64,000 nt of DNA from assembly GCF_010993705.1 (NCBI RefSeq), contig NZ_WOFO01000001.1, forward strand, positions 548,598-612,597, in the 5' to 3' direction. The notes beneath the pieces were generated by a model that saw only the letters and a list, made by a program, of their open reading frames with translations, had not been told where the DNA came from and did not search any database. The position numbers were made by a program, and so were the translations under genes. Of this stretch, positions 57,989-64,000 are shown in pieces (the stretch's first letter is position 1; each line of letters begins with the position of its first letter). This DNA is from Cyclobacterium sp. SYSU L10401 (GTDB lineage Bacteria > Bacteroidota > Bacteroidia > Cytophagales > Cyclobacteriaceae).

Positions 57989-58618
57989 TCATATTTCCTT
58001 TACAGGCTGGTCAGGTTTAGCATAAGTCAACCTGGCCAGTTTTTTACCTAGATGATAGGAATCAATGCCTGAAGAAGTTACGGTACCCAATTTTTCCAAG
58101 TCAATAAAGCCGTCCTCACCTAAGGCTGCTTCTTCCAGGTAGACATGTTCTACACTGCCAATAACCAAAACAGTTTCATTGATGGCCAGGGTGAGGACGT
58201 CTGCCAGACTACAACCGATTTTCAGGGGGCTGGCAGCAACATAGGGTGCCTTAAATCCATCAATGTATTCTTCCTTTAATCCAGTAGCTGCAAATTCAGA
58301 GTCTTTCCATCGGGCACTGCTGTGGTGAGCGGCTTTATAAAATGTCTCGGTTACATGGTTGAGGGTAAAACATTTGCTTTGAAGGATATTTTCCAGGGTA
58401 TGGCGCTCTACCGAATGAGGCCTGAATAAAATCCCTACCAGTGGCGGGCTTGCGCCTATGTGAAAAACCTGACTGAATGGGGCCAGGTTGGTTTTTTTCG
58501 TTTCTGCATGAATTGTTCCTATAAGATTCAGGCTTTTATAACCACTCAGGCAATTGACAAAATCTCTTCTAAAACCTTTTTCCGCCTCGAGTATGTCCTT
58601 TTGGGTAAAATGTTTCAT
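57989..58618 (-). CDS. Flavin reductase-like protein
   Basis: 209 residues with a flavin reductase-like (FMN-binding split-barrel) domain over most of its length (KSLNLIGTIHAETKKTNLAP, GILFRPHSVERHTLENILQS). Binds FMN, probably reduces it with NAD(P)H. Its start overlaps the stop of the STAS-like gene by one base. No oxygenase partner is visible. Confidence 0.8.
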   Translation of the reverse strand: MKHFTQKDILEAEKGFRRDFVNCLSGYKSLNLIGTIHAETKKTNLAPFSQVFHIGASPPLVGILFRPHSVERHTLENILQSKCFTLNHVTETFYKAAHHSSARWKDSEFAATGLKEEYIDGFKAPYVAASPLKIGCSLADVLTLAINETVLVIGSVEHVYLEEAALGEDGFIDLEKLGTVTSSGIDSYHLGKKLARLTYAKPDQPVKEI

Positions 58619-59082
58619 CAGGTAATGATGGCTTCTTCCAGTGAATCACAGTATTTTATGTCCAGGTTTTCGATGATGTTTCCCGGGTTTTTTTCAAGTA
58701 TCTCTTTTTTGGCAATCATGACCATTTTTTCGAACCATTTTTCGGCTGGAAGTATTTTGCGGTGTACCGTGATGCCTTCAAAGTACATTTCCTTTTTCCA
58801 ATCCAGGAAATACCATTCCATACTTGGTTGGTGAAAAGCCCGCAAAGACCGCTTATCAAAAACAAACTTGTGAAATTTTCCTTTTTTGACAATGGCAGAT
58901 ATTTTACGGAAGGTTTCTTTAAAATCCTCAATGGGAACGTAATCTACCAGAAGCTCACAAATGATGATTCCGCTGCCTTCGTTGACCAAAACCTTGGCAT
59001 ACCTTCCTTCAAAAGATAAGTCAAAGTTTTTCATTGCTGATTTATTCAGGGTGTCGTTCATTTTTTCCACGTTTAAAAGCAA
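58618..59082 (-). CDS. SpoIIAA/STAS-like small protein
   Basis: 154-residue soluble protein whose pattern (FEGRYAKVLVNEG, IVKKGKFHKFVFDKRSLRAF) is like the SpoIIAA/STAS family known from Bacteroidota. No catalytic residues are evident. Start is uncertain: 59082, 59061 or 59034 would all fit, with 59034 closest to the conserved part. It is coupled by overlap to the flavin reductase. Confidence 0.5.
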   Translation of the reverse strand: MLLNVEKMNDTLNKSAMKNFDLSFEGRYAKVLVNEGSGIIICELLVDYVPIEDFKETFRKISAIVKKGKFHKFVFDKRSLRAFHQPSMEWYFLDWKKEMYFEGITVHRKILPAEKWFEKMVMIAKKEILEKNPGNIIENLDIKYCDSLEEAIIT

Positions 59083-59118
59083 TTACCCTTACGTTTACGG
59101 AATAAGTGATTAATAGAT

Positions 59119-59382
59119 TTAGTGAAAAGAATTTTTTCTTTGCTTTTTTTCATTTTCTACCTCTTCCTTGAAATTGTCCAGATCTTCCTCAAGCTTTATG
59201 GCATAATTAATGGTCGTTTTCATCAGCTCCTGCTGCGCTTCTATCTGTTCTTTCAACCGAGACAATTCCAGATTCATTTCCAGCAATTTTTCCTCATAAG
59301 CCTTTCTAAGCCGCTCTTTCTCTATTTGGGCTTTTTTTAGCTCTGCTTTAAAAATCAAATATGATTCAGGTGGAGTCCTCAT
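59119..59382 (-). CDS. Small coiled-coil protein (unknown)
   Basis: 87 residues, nearly all charged heptad-rich helix (KAELKKAQIEKERLRKAYEE and on). No signal or membrane segment. I know no family. It may organise or tether its neighbours, but its expression is not shown. Confidence 0.55.
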   Translation of the reverse strand: MRTPPESYLIFKAELKKAQIEKERLRKAYEEKLLEMNLELSRLKEQIEAQQELMKTTINYAIKLEEDLDNFKEEVENEKKQRKNSFH

Positions 59383-59464
59383 ACTATGCTTAAATTTATT
59401 TCAGGGACAATACCCTATATCTGCTACACTTTGTTCAACCTAAATGTTGTAAGATAACCAATTT

Positions 59465-60154
59465 TTATCTAACGGCAGACAGGCCTCCATCTATTTTAAG
59501 AACCTGTCCGGTAATCCATGATGATTTATCTGATAATAAATACATCACTGCTTCAGCTATGTCGCTGACCTCTCCGTGTCTTCCCAAAGGGTGTCGTTTT
59601 CCTGCTGCTTCTTTCTTTTCAGGACTGGATAGCAGGGCTTCTGCCAGGGGAGTATCGGTTAAGGATGGGGCGATGGAATTGACCCGGATACCGGCATTGG
59701 CCCATTCAGCAGCCAAAGAGCGGCTCAGTCCCTCTACGGCACCTTTGGCTCCAGCAATGGAGCTATGGAATCCCATGCCTGTCTGCACTGCTACCGTACT
59801 GAACAATACTACTGATGCATTTCCTGACTTTTTCAGGGGCTTTTGCAAGGCCTGTAAAACTTTTATGGCACCCAAATAATTGATTTCAAGATCTTTTCTG
59901 AAGTCGGAAATATCAATGCGATGAAAGGGTTTGAGATGAATGGTCCCGGGGCAATAAACCAAACCATTTACTTCTTCAGGTAATCCATCCATATCCTTGA
60001 AGTCGGAACTGATATCCAATTGTCCTGATCCGGATTTTGATTTGGAAAACGTCAGCACATTTGCCCCGGCATTCTCCAAAAGCGTTTTTACTTTCTCTCC
60101 TATGCCACTGTTACCTCCAATGATTACAATATTTTTATTTTCCATATCATTCAT
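59465..60154 (-). CDS. SDR oxidoreductase with an atypical active site
   Basis: Short-chain dehydrogenase fold. NAD-binding GGNSGIG at 13-19, N92 in NYLGA, S119 in LFSTVAV and K137 in AGAKGAVEGL. The tyrosine of YxxxK is replaced by I133 (SIAGAKGAV). Related SDRs with this pattern exist, so it may have altered or lost activity. 229 residues. Substrate unknown. Confidence 0.85.
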   Translation of the reverse strand: MNDMENKNIVIIGGNSGIGEKVKTLLENAGANVLTFSKSKSGSGQLDISSDFKDMDGLPEEVNGLVYCPGTIHLKPFHRIDISDFRKDLEINYLGAIKVLQALQKPLKKSGNASVVLFSTVAVQTGMGFHSSIAGAKGAVEGLSRSLAAEWANAGIRVNSIAPSLTDTPLAEALLSSPEKKEAAGKRHPLGRHGEVSDIAEAVMYLLSDKSSWITGQVLKIDGGLSAVR

Positions 60155-60235
60155 ATTTTATTATTACAATCCATTAAACTTTAAATTGTTTGACCCATTT
60201 GACCCATAAAGCCAAATTTGTTTTCCTGTAGAAGT

Positions 60236-60271
60236 AAAAAAAATCTCCCCTCGATACTTTTGAAGGGAGAT
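60236..60271 (-). terminator. Terminator of the queD-folE operon
   Basis: ATCTCCC (60243-60249) and GGGAGAT (60265-60271) with a 15-base loop. On the minus strand a run of T follows the stem. It lies 44 bp past the folE stop. Confidence 0.88.
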
Positions 60272-60314
60272 AAGCATTTTTTAATAAAGTTATTAGCAGG
60301 AAGGGTATACCAAC

Positions 60315-61016
60315 TTACCTGGATAGTTCCAGGTATTTGAGGAATTCATTTCTTCTTTGAGGATTTTTTTCGAACAGGCCGCTGTAAAACGATGTCACGG
60401 TACTGCTGCTGTTATCCTTTACCCCTCTGCTGGAAACACACATGTGATCGGCGTCCAGGATGACTGCTACATCTTCTGTTCCAAGCGCGGTCCTGAGTTC
60501 GTTTCCAATTTGAACCGTCAACCTCTCCTGTACCTGAGGCCTCTTGGCAAAATATTGGACAATACGGTTAATCTTTGACAATCCGATGACATGACCATTG
60601 GAAACATAGGCTACATGAGCCTTGCCGGAAATGGGCACAAAATGATGTTCACAATGAGAATAAAACGTGATGTTTTTTTCCACCAGCATTTCATTATAGC
60701 GGTACTTGTTTTCAAAAAGTTTGGCTTCCGGCTTGTTTTTAGGGTCAAGGCCGCTAAAAACCTCTTTCACAAACATTTTTGCTACTCGCTTGGGGGTGCC
60801 CTTCAGACTGTCGTCCGTTAGGTCTAAACCCAGGACATGCATGATTTCCTTAAAATGCTTTTCTATCAATTCCATTTTAAGCTCATCATCCATTTCGAAG
60901 GCATCTTCCCGCAATGGTGTTTCATGGGACGAAGCTATGTGCTCATCTCCCAATTCTTCTATAGCCTGATTGAGATCAATCCCCGCTGAATTCAACAAAG
61001 TTTCTTTCTGTTTCAT
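60315..61016 (-). CDS. folE: GTP cyclohydrolase I
   Basis: Makes 7,8-dihydroneopterin triphosphate from GTP. Zinc ligands are C122, H125 and C193, with the catalytic SHCEHHFVPISGKAHVAY segment. 233 residues, with a 40-residue N-terminal extension (HETPLREDAF). Overlaps queD by 41 bp, so translation is probably coupled. Confidence 0.95.
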   Translation of the reverse strand: MKQKETLLNSAGIDLNQAIEELGDEHIASSHETPLREDAFEMDDELKMELIEKHFKEIMHVLGLDLTDDSLKGTPKRVAKMFVKEVFSGLDPKNKPEAKLFENKYRYNEMLVEKNITFYSHCEHHFVPISGKAHVAYVSNGHVIGLSKINRIVQYFAKRPQVQERLTVQIGNELRTALGTEDVAVILDADHMCVSSRGVKDNSSSTVTSFYSGLFEKNPQRRNEFLKYLELSR

Positions 61017-61386
61017 ATAATCGAACTGTTAAGTCGTATTTATTTTCAATTTTTTCTCTCAAAATATTCCAAATAACCACAGCAATGTTTTCTGCAGTTG
61101 GGTTAAGGGTTTTAAATTCATCAGTATCTAAATTTAAGTTTTTGTGATCAAATCTATCGCTTACATGTTCCTTAATCAAATCCTTTAACAACTTCATGTC
61201 ATAAACATATCCTGTGTCAGGATCAATAGGGCCTTCGAGTTTTACGACAAGGTCATAATTATGTCCATGGTAATTATCGTTGTTGCACTTTCCAAAAATT
61301 TCCTTGTTTTTTTCTGCTGTCCAGTTGGGATTGTGCAAACGGTGTGCTGCATTGAAATGAGCTTTTCGGTAGACGGCGATTTTCAT
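60976..61386 (-). CDS. queD: 6-pyruvoyltetrahydropterin/6-carboxytetrahydropterin synthase
   Basis: PTPS-type enzyme, 136 residues. Zinc histidines H15, H40 and H42; catalytic C34 in GKCNNDNYHGHNY. With folE, which feeds it, it may serve queuosine or tetrahydropterin synthesis. The GKCNN form is closer to the PTPS-like branch, so QueD versus PTPS is not decided. First gene of the operon. Confidence 0.88.
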   Translation of the reverse strand: MKIAVYRKAHFNAAHRLHNPNWTAEKNKEIFGKCNNDNYHGHNYDLVVKLEGPIDPDTGYVYDMKLLKDLIKEHVSDRFDHKNLNLDTDEFKTLNPTAENIAVVIWNILREKIENKYDLTVRLYETERNFVEFSGD

Positions 61387-61703
61387 AGGAATTTTAACAG
61401 CTGTAATGTTAAATTTGTTTAATAATGATCGTAATTAATTCAACAAAAATGATAAATACTTATTTTCCAGGAGATTTAATTTAAAGTAATATTGGTTTGC
61501 CCGGATCTTTGCTAAATGATTTTCAACGCAAACAACAACAGTTTTAGGCCAATGGGTTCAAAATTTTTTCAATTATAAAGGGTTAATTAAATAATATTTT
61601 GAATTAAAATAAATTTTTTAGGTTTAGATGTTGTTTATGTATATGAAGGAGTAAGCAAAGGCTCTTTTCGAAATAAGTATCCTTTTACTTTACTATCATT
61701 CAA
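61387..61703. other. AT-rich divergent intergenic region (317 bp)
   Basis: Separates queD (minus) from the L,D-transpeptidase (plus). It is markedly AT-rich, with A/T tracts but no complete TTTG-TAnnTTTG pair, no tRNA and no ORF above a few codons. Promoters for both genes probably lie here; none is supported strongly. Confidence 0.5.
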
Positions 61704-62435
61704 ATGATGAACAAGTTTATTATTGTACTTCTTTTTTTAGGCAGTCCGGTGCTTTCATTTGGTGATGCCCGACTTATCAGTCCTGATCAGGAAAACATGC
61801 GGGCATTGAGTTTCAACGAATCCGATGAGCTTACCCTGCTGACCGATTTAATCTGGCAAAACATACAGCAGGAAGCGGGGTCACTAAGAAAGCAGGTCCT
61901 GGAGCTGGCATTGAAAGGGTACCAGCAAATGCAGGAGCAAGGCTTGTTAAAAGAAGGAAAGCCGTTAACTGTAATCGATTTTGACCTTCCCTCTACCCAA
62001 AAGCGACTCTGGGTCATTGATATGGAAAGTCAAAAATTGCAGCATACTTCTCTGGTGTCCCATGGAAAAAACTCAGGCCTGATTAAAGCCGAAAAATTTT
62101 CCAATACTCCGGAAAGCCATATGAGCAGCCTGGGCTTTTACTTGACCGGGGAAACTTATGTGGGTAAACATGGGGCTTCCCTGCGACTAGATGGATTGGA
62201 GAAAGGAATCAATGACATGGCCAGATCGCGGGCAATAGTCATTCATGCAGCAGACTATGCCGAGCCTACATTTTTGAAAAACTACGGTAGATTGGGAAGA
62301 AGTTTGGGGTGTCCGGCACTTCCTACAGAGAATTACGAAGAAATATTGGCACTGATTAAGGAAAAAAGTTGCTTGTTCATTCATGCCGATGAGGCATCCT
62401 ACAAAAAACAATCAGTTTTCGTAAGCCAGGGGTAA
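61704..62435 (+). CDS. Murein L,D-transpeptidase catalytic domain protein (YkuD_2 type)
   Basis: 243 residues with a signal peptide (about 1-20). The catalytic domain contains SHGKNSG, H181 and the C203 nucleophile in GRSLGCPALP. Forms 3-3 crosslinks or edits peptidoglycan. Its last 24 bp overlap the end of the convergent L,D-transpeptidase gene. Confidence 0.88.
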   Translation: MMNKFIIVLLFLGSPVLSFGDARLISPDQENMRALSFNESDELTLLTDLIWQNIQQEAGSLRKQVLELALKGYQQMQEQGLLKEGKPLTVIDFDLPSTQKRLWVIDMESQKLQHTSLVSHGKNSGLIKAEKFSNTPESHMSSLGFYLTGETYVGKHGASLRLDGLEKGINDMARSRAIVIHAADYAEPTFLKNYGRLGRSLGCPALPTENYEEILALIKEKSCLFIHADEASYKKQSVFVSQG

Positions 62436-64000
62436 TTTCAAAAGCTTGAGCAAATCATCATCCCTGGAATAAATGTCTCTTCGAATATTTTCCCGGTTTG
62501 CCCCATCTGTCCAAAAAGTCAGGTAAAGGATGATTACGGGAATTTTCTTTTTTAAATTTACCGGTTGTTCTTTTCCACCATTCATGGTATCCTTTATCCT
62601 TTCCTCGGTCCACAGGCGTTGATCAGCCAGCAGGATTTGTGCCAGTTCCAAAGGTTTTTGAATACGGATACATCCCGAACTCAATGCCCTGTCTGCCCGG
62701 AAAAACAATTCCCTGGAGGGCGTATCGTGGATGTATACATTGTATTTGTTGGGAAACATGAATTTCACCAATCCCAGGGAGTTTTGTCTTCCTGATGCCT
62801 GTCTTACCATATAGGGGAAACTATCACTGCTAATGCCTGCCCAATTAATGGTATTCGGATCTATCTCCTTGCCGGAGAAATCCAGTATTTTCATATTTTT
62901 TCTAGCCAAATAATCAATGTCTTTTTTTACCGCTGGAATAACGTCATTTTTCAGGATGGTAGGAGGTACGGTCCAGGTCGGGTTAAATACAAGATAAGAC
63001 ATTTCTGCATTGAATACAGGAGTCTTACGGTAGGATTGCCCCACAATGGCATTGGAATGTAATAAAGTATCCCTTGCTCTGATATAGTCCATGGAATAGT
63101 TGGCTATGTTTACAAGGATCAATTCCTGAAGGGTTGTGTCCGGCAGCCATCTCAATCTTTCCATATTTACCATTGCCTTTTCGATCAAAGTCCTTGGAGA
63201 TTGGTTCAAGGCCTGAATGGTAGCTTTACCAAGTTTCCCGTCTGGTTGCAGTCCATGCCTTAGCTGAAATCTTTTAACACCTTCTGCCATGAGGCTGTCG
63301 TAAACATCTATCCGTGTGGTATCTGGCGCATAATTTTCCAGGTCCTTCCAAAAGATCAGAATATCCCTGATCGCAGGAACTTGTTCGGCTCTTTGTCCGG
63401 GTTCCAGTGGTTTCTCCGGTTCGGGGTTATTCCAAAGCAGACCTGATCCGGTTTGTTCCAGCTCATGGTACTTTTTTAAGGAATGTCTCATCCTCTGATA
63501 AATCGGGAACTTTGGGTGAAGACTAAATAGTTGTTGACGGACATCTTGTCTGGCCAGTGCCAGGTTTAATTTTTCAAGTACCTTGGGATCATCTTCTTTC
63601 GATTGGATATCCCAGATACCCTTCAGGTGTTCGGGATGTACTTTTCCCTGATACAGGTGTTTGGCCAAAAGGATAAAAGCATCACTGAGCAGGATGTCCA
63701 TCAAGGCCAAATCTCGTTCAGTTACCGATGTACCGTTCAGGGACTTTTCAAATAAAATATTAAGTTGGTCCAGGTGATAGTCCTTTGGGATCAGACCGTC
63801 AAATTTGGACTGTTGGATGAGCAGCCTCAGTTCCAATGCCTCGCAGGAAGGTGTTGATCCGGCTAACCAGCCTGGCATAAAAGCCCTCTCAGAGTAAAAG
63901 GTAAGGAGGTAAGACCTGGAATAAATCCTGCCGCCCAGGTATTCCATTTTGAGTTGCGATTCATCTCCTTCCAATAAATCCCTGATTTCAAATGCCGTTC
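62412..64000 (-). CDS. L,D-transpeptidase, YcbB-like (5' end outside window)
   Basis: Large L,D-transpeptidase of the YcbB type: an N-terminal scaffold, a peptidoglycan-binding-like helical segment (RFQLRHGLQPDGKLGKATIQ) and a YkuD domain with the IHDTPSRELFF and ALSSGCIRI motifs, with the nucleophilic cysteine in SSGC. The frame stays open to the right edge (TAFEIRDLLEGD before the TTG at 63974), so the gene starts outside the window. Confidence 0.88.
   Translation of the reverse strand, partial: TAFEIRDLLEGDESQLKMEYLGGRIYSRSYLLTFYSERAFMPGWLAGSTPSCEALELRLLIQQSKFDGLIPKDYHLDQLNILFEKSLNGTSVTERDLALMDILLSDAFILLAKHLYQGKVHPEHLKGIWDIQSKEDDPKVLEKLNLALARQDVRQQLFSLHPKFPIYQRMRHSLKKYHELEQTGSGLLWNNPEPEKPLEPGQRAEQVPAIRDILIFWKDLENYAPDTTRIDVYDSLMAEGVKRFQLRHGLQPDGKLGKATIQALNQSPRTLIEKAMVNMERLRWLPDTTLQELILVNIANYSMDYIRARDTLLHSNAIVGQSYRKTPVFNAEMSYLVFNPTWTVPPTILKNDVIPAVKKDIDYLARKNMKILDFSGKEIDPNTINWAGISSDSFPYMVRQASGRQNSLGLVKFMFPNKYNVYIHDTPSRELFFRADRALSSGCIRIQKPLELAQILLADQRLWTEERIKDTMNGGKEQPVNLKKKIPVIILYLTFWTDGANRENIRRDIYSRDDDLLKLLKLPLAYEN

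Noticed and set aside
1-64000. CRISPR array, tRNA or rRNA genes, complete prophage
   Set aside because: No regularly spaced repeats, no cloverleaf-like sequence or rRNA stretch and no phage structural genes were seen in the gaps.

Overview
The window is a chromosomal segment of a Bacteroidota bacterium, most likely a Cytophagales member of the Cyclobacteriaceae type. The evidence is a FecR/STN pair with a DUF4974-type FecR tail, a TonB receptor with an N-terminal carboxypeptidase-regulatory-like domain, DUF5107/TPR, VCBS-cytochrome and PSD1/DUF1501 proteins, a short 390-residue LeuA, a TTTG-N20-TAnnTTTG promoter, and few Shine-Dalgarno sequences apart from the one inside prfB. No rRNA, tRNA, CRISPR array or intact insertion sequence was seen. 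Genes run off both ends.

Left part (1-14.4 kb) is accessory. It opens with a FecR anti-sigma factor (5' end outside) followed by an unusual STN-domain outer-membrane protein built of about ten 20-residue surface repeats. After a decayed tail of a type I restriction methylase (hsdM) comes a phosphorus-acquisition locus: a membrane TPR-HTH regulator, a beta-propeller phytase lipoprotein and a TonB-dependent receptor. It is closed by a strong terminator, an orphan IS66 accessory ORF and a decayed PIN-domain toxin gene. Then come a serine hydrolase, a cytochrome/VCBS protein, a second copy of only the hydrolase's 3' end with its downstream flank, and an AT-rich three-gene cluster: two small unknown proteins and an SDH-type Clp-fold serine proteinase.

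The middle (14.4-37 kb) is mainly housekeeping: DUF5107/TPR, DUF4168, an ArsC/Spx-like protein, a metallophosphatase and amidohydrolase pair, leuA, a 519-residue unknown, rpmF-yceD, pdxA, a LysM protein, NfeD, an overlapping acyltransferase-gatC-membrane TPR operon, an ABC ATPase, a PduO-type cobalamin adenosyltransferase, ilvE and prfB. prfB is read through a classical +1 programmed frameshift.

The right part (37-64 kb) holds a three-gene Planctomycete-style cytochrome/DUF1501/PSD1 cluster, the fatty-acid operon fabH-efp-accB-accC with a recognisable promoter and terminator, a Tat-exported molybdenum hydroxylase pair (iorA/iorB-like), a protein-quality-control block (hslU, lon, rseP, dxr, a DegP-like protease), a flavin reductase with two small companions, an SDR lacking its catalytic tyrosine, queD-folE (pterin/queuosine), and two L,D-transpeptidases whose 3' ends overlap tail to tail.

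The best candidates for something new are the STN surface-repeat protein coupled to FecR, and the SDH-proteinase cluster at 12986-14312. The best evidence for past gene flux is the ring of decayed fragments (hsdM tail, PIN toxin, IS66 ORF, hydrolase tail) around the phytase and hydrolase genes.
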